Translations under genes and position numbers: made by a program
DNA from: Herbaspirillum chlorophenolicum
GTDB lineage: Bacteria; Pseudomonadota; Gammaproteobacteria; Burkholderiales; Burkholderiaceae_D
Length of the DNA stretch: 64,000 nt
Direction: 5' to 3'
NCBI RefSeq assembly: GCF_001189955.1
Contig: NZ_LFLT01000012.1
Coordinates: forward strand, 62,001-126,000
Shown: in pieces, positions 28,868 to 36,832 of the stretch
Layout of the letters: each line of letters starts with the position of its first letter
Position numbering within the stretch: position 1 is the first letter of the stretch
The notes under the pieces: model-generated
What the model saw: only the letters and a program-made list of their open reading frames with translations
Databases searched by the model: none
Told to the model about the DNA's origin: nothing

Positions 28868-30391
28868 TCAAGCCTTGCCGAACCATCGCGAAGCAGCGCG
28901 GGCGAGCTCTTCTTCGTCAGCCGGGCCATCGCTGGCCCAGGCGACGATGCCGTCGGGGCGTACCAGAACGGCGCTTAATCCGAGCCGGTCTTTTGCGTCG
29001 CTTGCGACATACGTGATGCGGCCGTTCCATCGGTGCGCCAATGCGCGCAAAGGCGCGCCGGCATCAAAGTCCAGCAAGAGCCCTTTTCCATTGCGCAGAT
29101 GCCGGCCGAGCCTGGCGCCGTCGGCCAGCTCGAAATCGGGGGTGCTGCGGCCGGCCAGCGGGTGGCCGCCGTCGAGGTCGTAGCGCAGCGACAGGCCCCA
29201 GATGCGGTCAGCGAAATAGGTGGCGCCGTCTTGCGTCTGGATCAGGTCGCGGATGATGGCTTCAAGCGCGCGCGAACTTCGGCTCGGCCGCATGAGGGCA
29301 ACCTGGGCGCGCGACCAGTCGAGTATCTGCGCACCTACCGGATGCCGTTCGGCATCGTAACTGTCGAGCAGGCCGGCCGGCGCGTCGCCGCGGATGGTGG
29401 CGGCCAGCTTCCAGCCGAGATTCATCGCGTCGCCGAGTCCGAGATTGAGCCCTTGGCCTCCCAGCGGAGAATGGATGTGAGCCGCGTCGCCGGCGAGCAG
29501 CACGCGTCCCTGGCGGTAAGTCGTTGCCTGGAATGCGCGGTCGGTCCAGGTGGCGGCGAGTTTGAGGGCGGTCACGGTGACGTCGGTTTCGCAGACGCGC
29601 CGCAACACCGACTGTATGTGCTCCCGGGTGATCGGCTGCACGCGGTGAAAGGCGCCGCCGTCAAAGTCGACCATGCCAAGCGTGCCGGATTGCTGGTAGG
29701 TATACATGCCGGCGGAGGTGTAATGACGGCCCGGGGCAAGCTGATTCGGATCGGCCAGTTCGATTTGCGCCGAATAGCCGGTGAACTCGGGTTCGGTGCC
29801 GGTGAACCCGAAATTACCGGCCTTGCGCACGGTGCTGCGGCCACCGTCGCAGCCGACCAGCCAGTGCGCGCGAAAGGTCTGGTGGCGGGAGCGGATGCGC
29901 ACCTCTTCGTCGGACTGGTCGAAACCGTCTACTCCGGCGCCGCGCCTGATATCGGCACCCATCGCGACGGCACGGGCGCTCAGGACCGATTCGAGGTGCG
30001 CCATGTCGCTCGCCATGTTGGTGTCGCACGGCCCGTCCAGGCGATAGGGCCATTTAGTGTAGTCGACCTTGTCGCGGTAAAACTGGATGCCGGCAAAATG
30101 GCCGCCTGCTTTGCGCGCCTGTTGCGTCCAGTGCGCGGTCGCGGCAGCGGGATCATTCTCCGTTTGCGGGGTTGCGATGGCATCCAGCAGGCCGCGCCGG
30201 TAGAAGGCTTCGATGGAGGGGGCGGACAGGCCGCGCATTCCGAACGGAAGGCGTTTCAAGGGCGAGTGCGGCTCTTCGGCTTGTTCCAGCACCAGCACCG
30301 AAAGGCCGGCGAGGCGCAACTCGCAAGCCAGGAATAAGCCAACCGGACCTGCGCCGGCAATAACAACGTCATAGAGGGATGTATCGTGCAT
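28868..30391 (-). CDS. FAD-dependent aromatic hydroxylase-type monooxygenase
   Basis: Flavoprotein of 507 residues in the PHBH/PgaE (PheA/TfdB) family, using NAD(P)H and oxygen to hydroxylate an aromatic or polyketide-like substrate. The FAD-binding GxGxxG is VVIAGAGPVGLFLACELRLAG at the start, the middle has the WLVGCDGGRSTVRK (DG) motif, and the ribityl-binding GD motif is GRVLLAGDAAHIHSPLGGQGLNLGLGDAMNLGWKLA. A thioredoxin-like C-terminal domain follows. AAGGAG 5-6 bases before the ATG at 30391 sets the start. It stands alone; two inverted repeats lie upstream. Substrate unknown. Confidence 0.9.
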   Translation of the reverse strand: MHDTSLYDVVIAGAGPVGLFLACELRLAGLSVLVLEQAEEPHSPLKRLPFGMRGLSAPSIEAFYRRGLLDAIATPQTENDPAAATAHWTQQARKAGGHFAGIQFYRDKVDYTKWPYRLDGPCDTNMASDMAHLESVLSARAVAMGADIRRGAGVDGFDQSDEEVRIRSRHQTFRAHWLVGCDGGRSTVRKAGNFGFTGTEPEFTGYSAQIELADPNQLAPGRHYTSAGMYTYQQSGTLGMVDFDGGAFHRVQPITREHIQSVLRRVCETDVTVTALKLAATWTDRAFQATTYRQGRVLLAGDAAHIHSPLGGQGLNLGLGDAMNLGWKLAATIRGDAPAGLLDSYDAERHPVGAQILDWSRAQVALMRPSRSSRALEAIIRDLIQTQDGATYFADRIWGLSLRYDLDGGHPLAGRSTPDFELADGARLGRHLRNGKGLLLDFDAGAPLRALAHRWNGRITYVASDAKDRLGLSAVLVRPDGIVAWASDGPADEEELARAASRWFGKA

Positions 30392-30519
30392 GAAGACTCC
30401 TTGATGGTCGTTCGACCAGGACGGTTCGTTGTCTTGAGAACCGCACGGACGAACAGGAAGCGCCTGGATGGCGCCGGTGTTCGTCGTGGGACTCATGCAC
30501 GGGCAGAGCATGGACAGAG

Positions 30520-30535
30520 CTTCCGTTTACGGAAG
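30520..30535. promoter_or_regulatory. Perfect palindrome, candidate operator of the monooxygenase
   Basis: CTTCCGT-TT-ACGGAAG, 7-base perfect arms, about 130 bases upstream of the monooxygenase start. It is the size of a dimeric repressor site; no regulator gene is adjacent. Confidence 0.4.
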
Positions 30536-30560
30536 GACTTGGGCTGGACCACACCAAGTC
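30536..30560. repeat. Hairpin adjoining the palindrome
   Basis: GACTTGG (30536-30542) and CCAAGTC (30554-30560) pair around an 11-base loop. On the plus strand TGCCTTTTT follows, so it could terminate plus-strand transcription towards the sigma operon. Confidence 0.4.
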
Positions 30561-30602
30561 TGCCTTTTTCGACGTGCGTACTATAGCCGCCGGGGGAGCG
30601 GC

Positions 30603-30749
30603 ATGCAAGGGGGCGGCTATGGTTTTGGCGGCAGTGGGGGCGGGGGCTTTTCAGGGCCACCGCCGGTTTGGCTGAAACATTGTCCTATTGCTGTCCTGGA
30701 GCAGAAGTCTCCAAGGGATTTACCAGCGCAGCAGGCGAGGTCCCAATAA
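30603..30749 (+). CDS. Possible small glycine-rich ORF
   Basis: A 48-residue frame beginning MQGGGYGFGGSGGGGF then SGPPPVWLKHCP, with GGGGGAG 4 bases before the ATG. Its end overlaps the antisense 3' end of the distal nrsF gene. The composition could simply reflect G-rich DNA; no homologue is recognised. Confidence 0.2.
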   Translation: MQGGGYGFGGSGGGGFSGPPPVWLKHCPIAVLEQKSPRDLPAQQARSQ

Positions 30750-31361
30750 AAAGCCGGCCACGGCAGGGATCAGCATGCCGAGGAAATACCACAGCCCCCA
30801 GAACGGTACGCCCATTTCCGGGCAATGCAGGCAATACACCATGGTGGCAGTGGCGCCGGCCAGAAGCCCGGCGATGGCGCCGGATAAGCGCAGCTGCGTC
30901 GGCGCCATTGCGCGCACCGCCCAGATGATGGTGACGAACAGCGGCAACGAGAGCAGTGCGATGCTGAAAGGGCAGGTGCGCCAGGTGAATCCCATCAGCA
31001 GCGGAATGCGTTCGGTCGCCGGGGCGGACAGCAGCACCAGTGCGCCGGCAATCCAGATCGCTGCGCTCGGCGCGGCGATGCCGCTCCAGCGCAAGCCGAC
31101 CCGCAGGCCGGGGCGCAGCAGGCGGCGCAGCACCAGCAACGAACCCGCCGCCAGCGCGGTGGGAAAGGCCAGCTTGATCCAGAACAGCGGCACCGACAGC
31201 ATCGCTGTCAGGTCCGGGCGCACGCCGAACAGCAGGAGCATCAACGCCACGGAGCCTGCTATGCCGAAGGCCAGCGCCTGCGCCATGCGGCGCGCCGGCA
31301 AGCCGCGGTCAACCGGGGCGACGCCGGCGGCCATCATCGATATCAGGTCATCGGTTTTCAT
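30720..31361 (-). CDS. nrsF: NrsF-type (DUF1109) anti-sigma factor, distal copy
   Basis: Integral inner-membrane protein of 213 residues with six hydrophobic segments. The conserved periplasm-facing cysteines of the NrsF family are at Cys130 (TWRTCPFS) and Cys180 (YCLHCPEM), plus an extra Cys177, and the family WGLWYFLG and C-terminal LLRW are present. NrsF holds its ECF sigma factor at the membrane and releases it on metal or thiol stress (known from Caulobacter). It starts 3 bases after the sigma gene stop, so it is translationally coupled. A second NrsF is encoded at the head of the same operon. Confidence 0.88.
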   Translation of the reverse strand: MKTDDLISMMAAGVAPVDRGLPARRMAQALAFGIAGSVALMLLLFGVRPDLTAMLSVPLFWIKLAFPTALAAGSLLVLRRLLRPGLRVGLRWSGIAAPSAAIWIAGALVLLSAPATERIPLLMGFTWRTCPFSIALLSLPLFVTIIWAVRAMAPTQLRLSGAIAGLLAGATATMVYCLHCPEMGVPFWGLWYFLGMLIPAVAGFLLGPRLLRW

Positions 31362-31364
31362 GAT

Positions 31365-32006
31365 TCACAATTTCTCTCGAATTTTCGCGGCCAGTGCTTT
31401 GAGGCCGCGATGGATTCCCACCTTGACCGCCGACTCCGTCATGCCGGTCAATTGTGCGGTTTCCGCTACCGACAAGCCTTCCAGCTTGACGTGTACGATC
31501 GGCAAACGCTGCTTGTCGGGCAACTGTTCCAGGAGCGAGCCGACATCGCGCCGCGCTTGCGCCGGTTCCTCGTCGCAGGCGGCGAACAGCTCATGCTCGT
31601 CGTCCAGCGGATCGTTGAAGGCTTCACGGCGCGAGCGTGCGCGCAGGAAATCCATCAGCTTGTAGCGCGCGATGGCGTATACCCAGGCCGTGAGCGGCTG
31701 GTCGGCGCGGTAGGTGTGGCGCGCGTTGTGCACGGCCAGCAGGGTTTCCTGGACAATGTCCTCGACCTCGTCCTGCATGTGCTGCAGCCGCTTGCGCAGG
31801 AAGGCGCGCAGGCGGCCGCTCAGTTCGGACAGGAAGTCGCGGTAGGCGCCCGCGTCGCCTTCCAGCCCAGCCAGGAGCAAGGCCCGGAGGCGCTCCTCGG
31901 TCGGATAGGCAGGCTCCTTGCCGGCCAGCGGTTTCATGGCGCGGCCGGCCGCATTGTCCTCGAAGGAGGACAATTCATGGGCAAAGAACGGTTGGCTTTT
32001 TGTCAT
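31365..32006 (-). CDS. ECF RNA polymerase sigma factor (NrsF-controlled, SigF-like)
   Basis: Sigma factor of 213 residues. Region 2 is readable ([31 protein letters not shown] then [23 protein letters not shown]), as is region 4 ([51 protein letters not shown]). A 40-residue N-terminal extension precedes region 2. The ATG at 32006 follows the upstream nrsF stop by 16 bases without a strong ribosome site, suggesting coupling. Flanked by two DUF1109 anti-sigma genes, it should recognise the TGTAACC-N16-CGAA promoters found upstream of its own operon and of the divergent bufferin operon. Confidence 0.92.
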   Translation of the reverse strand: MTKSQPFFAHELSSFEDNAAGRAMKPLAGKEPAYPTEERLRALLLAGLEGDAGAYRDFLSELSGRLRAFLRKRLQHMQDEVEDIVQETLLAVHNARHTYRADQPLTAWVYAIARYKLMDFLRARSRREAFNDPLDDEHELFAACDEEPAQARRDVGSLLEQLPDKQRLPIVHVKLEGLSVAETAQLTGMTESAVKVGIHRGLKALAAKIREKL

Positions 32007-32022
32007 GGGGCATGCCGCAGGT

Positions 32023-32673
32023 TCACCAGCGCAGGAGTACGGGGCCGAGCCATGCGCCCAGCAGCGTCGGCGCCAGCACACCCAATACGTACCAGACGCC
32101 CCAGAACGGCGGCGCCATTTCCACGCAGTAGAGCGAATAGACTAGCACGCCCTGGGCGCCGGCCACCAGACCGGCGATCGCGCCGGCAGCCGCGAGCCGG
32201 GTCGGGGCCAGGCCGCGCATGAACCAGAACATGGACGCCAGCGTCGGCAAGGACAGCAGGGCGACGTTGAGCGAGCAGACTTCCCAGGTCGATCCCAGCA
32301 GCAATTCCAGGCGCTGCGAGGGCGGCGCCAGCGCCAGCCAGCCGGCGCCGGCCAGCCAGAGTACCGCAGGCGGCAGCAGCAGGGCGGCGGCGGGGCCGAC
32401 GCCGATGCGCATGCCGGGTCGGGCCAGCCGCGCCGCCGCCGCCTGCGCCGCCAGCAGTACCGCCAGCGGGAACGACACCTTGAGCCAGAACAGCGGCTGC
32501 AGCAGCAGTTCCGGCATGTCGCTGCGCACACCGTAGATGATGGCCAGCAATAGCGCGGAGCCGCCCAGGCCCGCCGCGAGCGCCACCGCCATGCGGGTAC
32601 CCGCGCCGCCGGGCAGGCGGCGGCTGCCACCGGTACCGGCAGCCAGCATGTCGACCAATTCCATCGTCTTCAT
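32023..32673 (-). CDS. nrsF: NrsF-type (DUF1109) anti-sigma factor, proximal copy
   Basis: Membrane protein of 216 residues and first gene of the sigma operon. It shares the distal copy's layout ([13 protein letters not shown], six hydrophobic segments, WGVWYVLG, ends VLLRW) and has both family cysteines at Cys133 (TWEVCSLN) and Cys183 (SLYCVEM). It lacks the additional Cys177 and HCPE context of the distal copy. AAGGGA precedes its ATG. Sequence divergence from the other copy suggests a different signal or affinity rather than a recent duplication. Confidence 0.88.
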   Translation of the reverse strand: MKTMELVDMLAAGTGGSRRLPGGAGTRMAVALAAGLGGSALLLAIIYGVRSDMPELLLQPLFWLKVSFPLAVLLAAQAAAARLARPGMRIGVGPAAALLLPPAVLWLAGAGWLALAPPSQRLELLLGSTWEVCSLNVALLSLPTLASMFWFMRGLAPTRLAAAGAIAGLVAGAQGVLVYSLYCVEMAPPFWGVWYVLGVLAPTLLGAWLGPVLLRW

Positions 32674-32720
32674 TCGATTTTCCCTTTTGCTATTGGCGCA
32701 GCGGGCGCCGCTTTCCTATC

Positions 32721-32749
32721 TATTCGTTTGCGGGGCCGATTCGGTTACA
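32721..32749 (-). promoter_or_regulatory. ECF sigma promoter of the nrsF-sigma-nrsF operon
   Basis: On the minus strand: -35 TGTAACC (32749-32743), 16-base spacer, -10 CGAATA (32726-32721), about 48 bases before the first nrsF ATG. Identical -35, spacing and CGAA core to the divergent promoter, so the operon is probably autoregulated. Confidence 0.8.
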
Positions 32750-32790
32750 GCATGCGCAAAAAATATTTTTCCGGAATTTTGGCCGCGTAC

Positions 32791-32819
32791 TGTAACCGCG
32801 GCGCATCGGGCGGCGAAAT
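32791..32819 (+). promoter_or_regulatory. ECF sigma promoter of the bufferin operon
   Basis: -35 TGTAACC (32791-32797), 16-base spacer, -10 CGAAAT (32814-32819), about 80 bases before the DUF2282 gene. Matches the form of SigF promoters known in Caulobacter (GTAACC...CGAA). Confidence 0.82.
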
Positions 32820-32900
32820 AACGTACAGATCGGCAGCAACGGCGCGGCAATGATGGCGCCGCCGGTCGTATCCACTTTCAACCACATAAGGAGTCACACC

Positions 32901-33179
32901 ATGAATACCCGTACCTTCGCTACCGCCGCCTTCACCCTCGCAACCCTGGCCTCCGGCGTCGCCATGGCGCAAAACCAGCAGCCTGCCGCCAAGACCGCCG
33001 TCGAAAAATGTTATGGCGTCTCGATGGCCGGCCAGAACGATTGCAAGGCCGGTGAAGGCACCACCTGCGCCGGCACCGCCAAGATGGATTACCAGGGCAA
33101 CGCCTGGAAGAACGTGCCGGCCGGCACCTGCGCCTCGATCAAGACCCCGCGCGGCATGGGCTCGTTGAAGCCGTTCTGA
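32901..33179 (+). CDS. bufA: DUF2282 protein, bufferin-type RiPP precursor (BufA1 family)
   Basis: Secreted peptide precursor of 92 residues. The signal peptide ends AMAQ; the mature part carries the family's four cysteines, Cys37, Cys48, Cys56 and Cys77, in [25 protein letters not shown] and PAGTC, with the conserved WKNVPAGTC end. In bufferins the MNIO enzyme converts cysteines to thiooxazole groups that bind copper in the periplasm (established in Caulobacter). AAGGAG 7 bases before the ATG gives a strong start. It heads a four-gene operon behind an ECF promoter. Confidence 0.88.
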   Translation: MNTRTFATAAFTLATLASGVAMAQNQQPAAKTAVEKCYGVSMAGQNDCKAGEGTTCAGTAKMDYQGNAWKNVPAGTCASIKTPRGMGSLKPF

Positions 33180-33194
33180 TCCGGAGCCATGTAC

Positions 33195-34052
33195 ATGGAA
33201 GCGACCCCCGTGCCAGCCGGCGCCGGACTCGGCCTCAAGCCCCAGCATTTCGATGCGGCGCTGTCCTGCGCGGCGCCGGGCTTATGGTTCGAGGCCCATC
33301 CGGAGAACTACATGATGGATGGCGGCCCAAGGCTGGCCTGGCTGGAGGCCGTGCGCGGCCGCCATCCCATCGCGCTGCACGGGGTGTCGCTTTCACTGGC
33401 AGGGCCGGATGCGCCGGACGCTGCCCATCTGCAGCGGCTGGCCAGGCTGGCGGCGCGCATCGAACCGGTGCTGGTGTCCGAGCACCTGGCCTGGTCGCGC
33501 GCCGATGGCCGTTATTTTCCCGATCTCCTGCCGGTGCCGCGCACCGGCGAAACGCTGGCGCGCCTGGCGGCCAACATCGCGCGCACGCAGGATGTACTCA
33601 AGCGCCGCATCGCGCTGGAGAATCCGTCCCACTATTTGCACATGGATTGCCACGCATGGAGCGAGCCCGAGTTCCTGGGCGAGCTGGTGCGCCGTACCGG
33701 CTGCGGCCTGCTGGTGGACGTCAACAACGTGCACGTCAGCGCGGCCAACCTGGGCATCGACGCAGCGGCTTACCTGGCGCAACTGCCGGCCGATGCCATC
33801 GAGGAAATCCACCTTGCCGGCCACAGCAGCGACCACAACCTTCCCGGCCTGCTGGTCGATTCGCACGACGCCGCGGTGGCGCCATCCGTGTGGGCGCTGT
33901 ATCGCACACTGGTGGCGCGCATCGGCCCGAGGCCGACGCTGATCGAACGCGATGGCAACGTGCCGGCTTTCGATGAGCTGCTGGCCGAGCGCGATACCGC
34001 GCAGGACATCCTTGCCGCCAGCAGGCAGGTGCAGGAGGAGTGCGCGTCGTGA
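33195..34052 (+). CDS. bufB: MNIO (DUF692) multinuclear iron oxidase, BufB type
   Basis: TIM-barrel oxygenase of 285 residues that modifies the neighbouring precursor's cysteines. Family metal-ligand motifs are all visible: HPENY near residue 35, LHG (His62), SEHLAW (Glu96, His97), ENPSHY (Glu142, Asn143), DVNNVHVSA (Asp175, Asn177), EIHLAGH (His206), DSHD and LIERD (Glu251). I prefer the ATG at 33195, which has GGAG 8 bases upstream; the ATG at 33189 is too close to it. Its stop overlaps the next start (GTGA). Confidence 0.93.
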   Translation: MEATPVPAGAGLGLKPQHFDAALSCAAPGLWFEAHPENYMMDGGPRLAWLEAVRGRHPIALHGVSLSLAGPDAPDAAHLQRLARLAARIEPVLVSEHLAWSRADGRYFPDLLPVPRTGETLARLAANIARTQDVLKRRIALENPSHYLHMDCHAWSEPEFLGELVRRTGCGLLVDVNNVHVSAANLGIDAAAYLAQLPADAIEEIHLAGHSSDHNLPGLLVDSHDAAVAPSVWALYRTLVARIGPRPTLIERDGNVPAFDELLAERDTAQDILAASRQVQEECAS

Positions 34053-34798
34053 GCGACCATGTCTATTTCAGCCAATTCCTGCATGCCGTATGGCATGGCG
34101 AAAGCGGCCATCCGCTGGTGGCTTCGCTGTTGGCACAGCCCGCCTTCGCGGTCTATCGCAACACGATTTTCAAGGGCTGCGTCGACGCTTTGTCGGCCAA
34201 TTATCCGGCGGTGCTGCGGCTGGTCGGCGAACCGTGGTTCCAGGGCGCGGCGCTGGCCTATGCGCGCCGGCACATGCCCGACGACGCCTGCCTGATCGCT
34301 TATGGCGACGGCTTCCCGGATTTCCTCGACAGTGTCGACGCGGCGCGCGAACTGCCTTACTTGCCGGGCGTGGCGAGGCTCGACCGCTACTGGAGCGAGT
34401 CGCACCTGGCAGCGGACGATGCGCCGCTCGATGTCGCCGGCTTGCATGCAGCGCTGGCGGCTGGGCGCGACGTGTGCCTGGCGCCTCAGGCGGCGGCGCG
34501 CTGGCACTGGGAGTCGGCGTATCCGAGCTATTCGATCTGGGATGCCAACCGCAGGCCCGGTGTCGAGCTGCCATCCGAACTCGGATGGCACGGCGAGGGC
34601 ACGCTGCTGACCCGGCCGGAAGGCCAGGTGCAATGGCAGCGGATCGGCCATGGCGCCTGCCGTTTCCTCGACGCCTGCCGTGCCGGTATGGGCGTGGCCG
34701 AGGCGGCCGGCTTCGCATTGGAAGGCGAACCGGGCCTGGATGTGGCCGCCATGCTGGGCAGTCTGGTGCAGGCAGGCGTCTTCACTTCTTTTCATTGA
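34049..34798 (+). CDS. bufC: DUF2063 protein, BufC-type RiPP partner
   Basis: Protein of 249 residues in the DUF2063 family, annotated as putative DNA-binding but acting with MNIO enzymes in precursor recognition. The N-terminal domain (about 1-95; [11 protein letters not shown]...[32 protein letters not shown]) is the hallmark. The C-terminal half has a [18 protein letters not shown] segment. It starts at a GTG (34049) with AGGAGGAG 8 bases upstream and overlaps bufB by 4 bases, so their products are probably made in equal amounts. Confidence 0.9.
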   Translation: MSDHVYFSQFLHAVWHGESGHPLVASLLAQPAFAVYRNTIFKGCVDALSANYPAVLRLVGEPWFQGAALAYARRHMPDDACLIAYGDGFPDFLDSVDAARELPYLPGVARLDRYWSESHLAADDAPLDVAGLHAALAAGRDVCLAPQAAARWHWESAYPSYSIWDANRRPGVELPSELGWHGEGTLLTRPEGQVQWQRIGHGACRFLDACRAGMGVAEAAGFALEGEPGLDVAAMLGSLVQAGVFTSFH

Positions 34799-34809
34799 TG
34801 GAGAACGAC

Positions 34810-35283
34810 ATGAACAACCCCACCCTGATCCGTACCGGCGAGGCGAGCCGCCGGGATTCCCTTTGGTCGCGCGGCGCCGGCTTGGCCGAACGCCTGATCG
34901 GCGATTCGCTGCTGGCGCTGGTGGCGCGCGTGGCGGTGGCCGCGATCTTCTTCCTGTCCGGCCGAACCAAGGTCAGCGGTTTCCTGACGATCAAGGATGG
35001 CACTTACGTGCTTTTCCAGGAGGAATATCGCCTGCCGCTGGTGCCGCCTGACATCGCTGCCCACCTGGCTGCCTATGCCGAACACCTGTTCCCGCTGCTG
35101 CTGGTGCTGGGCCTGTTCACGCGCGGCGCCGCGCTGGCGCTGCTCGGAATGACAGCGGTGATCGAGATCTTCGTCTATCCGGACGCATGGCCCACGCACC
35201 TGTCATGGGCCGGCCTGCTGCTGTTGCTGGTGGCGCGCGGCGGCGGCGCGTGGTCGCTGGATCGCCGTTTCGGCATCCGCTGA
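34810..35283 (+). CDS. DoxX-family inner-membrane protein
   Basis: Membrane protein of 157 residues with four hydrophobic helices. DoxX motifs are clear: [53 protein letters not shown] and a C-terminal W-rich helix. DoxX proteins are frequent partners in MNIO/DUF692 operons and in thiol or redox stress, probably in electron or quinone handling; the exact role is unknown. The ATG at 34810 has GGAG 6 bases upstream; an ATG at 34798 overlapping the bufC stop is the alternative. Confidence 0.88.
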   Translation: MNNPTLIRTGEASRRDSLWSRGAGLAERLIGDSLLALVARVAVAAIFFLSGRTKVSGFLTIKDGTYVLFQEEYRLPLVPPDIAAHLAAYAEHLFPLLLVLGLFTRGAALALLGMTAVIEIFVYPDAWPTHLSWAGLLLLLVARGGGAWSLDRRFGIR

Positions 35284-35605
35284 GTTGGCGTCGGATGCGT
35301 GTTTCTTCAGGTGATGCTTTTTTGCGGAAAGCCGGACATCCCCGTTCGGCAATTCCGGATTTCCGCAATCTCCCTGCAGCGGCAACGAAAAAGAAGCAAT
35401 GAAATCAACATGTTGCAGTTCCCGGCGTGAGCGCCACCGCTTGGCCCGATGTTTGCTGTATGTTTCCCGGGCTAGGTCTGGAAGACGATATTCATGGCAG
35501 GCAACGTGGTTGCCGCCCCATGAATCGAATCCGCAGCGCCGAAGCCATTTCCAGCAGCGGGCGCATTCGCTGCACATGTTGATCAATAAAAAATGAGGAG
35601 ACACC
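35284..35605. other. Intergenic region after the bufferin operon
   Basis: About 320 bases. It starts with a 13-bp hairpin (35323-35335 with 35355-35367) that probably closes the operon. The rest shows only short frames with no ribosome site or recognisable product. Confidence 0.55.
35323..35367 (+). terminator. Hairpin after the bufferin operon
   Basis: TGCGGAAAGCCGG and CCGGATTTCCGCA pair with one mismatch around a 19-base loop, 40 bases past the DoxX stop. No T-run follows, so it may be Rho-assisted or only a 3' stabiliser. Confidence 0.5.
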
Positions 35606-36715
35606 ATGAATTACTCTGAAATGTATCGGCCGGAAATCCTTATCGCCAAACTCCGCCGCATCCTGATGCCGAAGCGTTCCGCCGTGGCGCTGTTGGCCTG
35701 CTGCCTGGTATCGGGCGCGGCGCTGGCACAGGGCAAGCCGGTCGTGCAGTTCATCGCCACCGGCGGCACCATCGCCATGAAGGTCGATCCTGTGACCAAG
35801 GGCGTCGTCCCGGCAATTTCCGGCGACGACCTGATGAAGACTGTGCCGGATGCCGCCAAATTCGCCACCATCGAAGTCAATAACTTCTCCAACATGTCGG
35901 CCAACTATGTGGAGCCGAAATGGTGGTCGCGCCTGACCAAGGCAGTCGATGACGCGCTGGCAAGGCCGGAAGTGGCTGGGGTGGTGGTCTCGCAAGGCAC
36001 CGACACCATGGAAGAGACCGCTTACTGGCTTGACCTGACCGTGAAATCCGACAAGCCTGTGGTACTCATCGGCGCGCAGCGCAACGCATCCGAATCCGAC
36101 TTCGATGGCCCGCGCAACCTGCTCAACGCCATCCGGATCGCCACGACTGCGGAAGCCAAGGGCAAGGGCGTGATGGTAGCGATGAACAACCAGATCAACG
36201 CCGCCCGCAGCGTGACCAAGACGCATACCGGCGATGTGGAAACCTTCAAGTCCGGCGACTTCGGTTTCCTCGGCGAAGTGTGGGATGACAAGGTTGTGTT
36301 CTCACGCGCGCCGTTGCGCCGCCAGCACATCGATATCGGCGCGGGCGACATGCCGCGCGTGGAAATCCTGTCCATGTTCGGCGGCGCCGACGGCTCATTG
36401 CTGCGCTACGCGGTAGACCAGGGCGCCAAGGGCATCGTGGTGCAGGCGGTAGGGATGGGGAACATGAATGTCTCCATGTTCGAGGCCGTGAAGTATGCCT
36501 TGTCCAAGAACGTACCGGTGGTCATCTCGACCCGCGTATATAACGGCCGCACCATGCCGGTTTATGGATTCCCCGGCGGCGGCAAGACCACATTCGATGC
36601 CGGCGCCGTGATGGCCGGGGATTTGAGTCCGCAAAAAGCGCGCTTGCTGCTGATGTTGCTGCTGCATCAAGGGAAGACGAGCAAGAACGAACTTCAGGCT
36701 GCGTTCGACTATTGA
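35606..36715 (+). CDS. Type II L-asparaginase (periplasmic)
   Basis: Hydrolyses L-asparagine (and glutamine) to aspartate and ammonia. The 369-residue protein has the first catalytic Thr in ATGGTIA (Thr55) and the second pair in SQGTDTMEETAY (Thr132, Asp133). The lysine lies in ARSVTKTHTGDVETF. A signal sequence (KRSAVALLACCLVSGAALAQ) makes it periplasmic. GAGGAG 5-6 bases upstream supports the ATG at 35606, giving an extended N-terminus; the Met at codon 21 would give a classical signal peptide. It is monocistronic, closed by a strong terminator. Confidence 0.93.
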   Translation: MNYSEMYRPEILIAKLRRILMPKRSAVALLACCLVSGAALAQGKPVVQFIATGGTIAMKVDPVTKGVVPAISGDDLMKTVPDAAKFATIEVNNFSNMSANYVEPKWWSRLTKAVDDALARPEVAGVVVSQGTDTMEETAYWLDLTVKSDKPVVLIGAQRNASESDFDGPRNLLNAIRIATTAEAKGKGVMVAMNNQINAARSVTKTHTGDVETFKSGDFGFLGEVWDDKVVFSRAPLRRQHIDIGAGDMPRVEILSMFGGADGSLLRYAVDQGAKGIVVQAVGMGNMNVSMFEAVKYALSKNVPVVISTRVYNGRTMPVYGFPGGGKTTFDAGAVMAGDLSPQKARLLLMLLLHQGKTSKNELQAAFDY

Positions 36716-36774
36716 GCTGGGCTGCTGTTGTGTAACCAAGGCTAAATGGAAAGGTAATTTCCTGGTGCCGAGAT

Positions 36775-36815
36775 AAAAAAGGGCTTACGTCAAAACGTAA
36801 GCCCTTTTCTTTTTC
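36775..36815. terminator. Bidirectional intrinsic terminator
   Basis: Perfect 14-base arms AAAAGGGCTTACGT (36777-36790) and ACGTAAGCCCTTTT (36795-36808) with loop CAAA, then a T-rich run. It serves the asparaginase gene on the plus strand and the convergent AraC gene on the minus strand. Confidence 0.93.
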
Positions 36816-36832
36816 TTCTTCGGCTGAGAGGC

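Larger units (their letters stand above)
30392..30719. other. Intergenic region with inverted repeats upstream of the monooxygenase
   Basis: About 330 bases between the monooxygenase start and the 3' end of the sigma/anti-sigma operon. It holds the palindrome at 30520-30535, a hairpin at 30536-30560, and a possible glycine-rich ORF on the plus strand from 30603. Nothing else is supported. Confidence 0.55.

Noticed and set aside
35399-35596. 65-codon plus-strand frame before the asparaginase gene
   Set aside because: Arg/Ser/His-rich composition, no proper ribosome site and no homologue recognised; probably not coding.
36731-36737. TGTAACC downstream of the asparaginase gene, as another ECF -35
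   Set aside because: No CGAA follows at 16 bases and the next gene is convergent, so it is a chance match.
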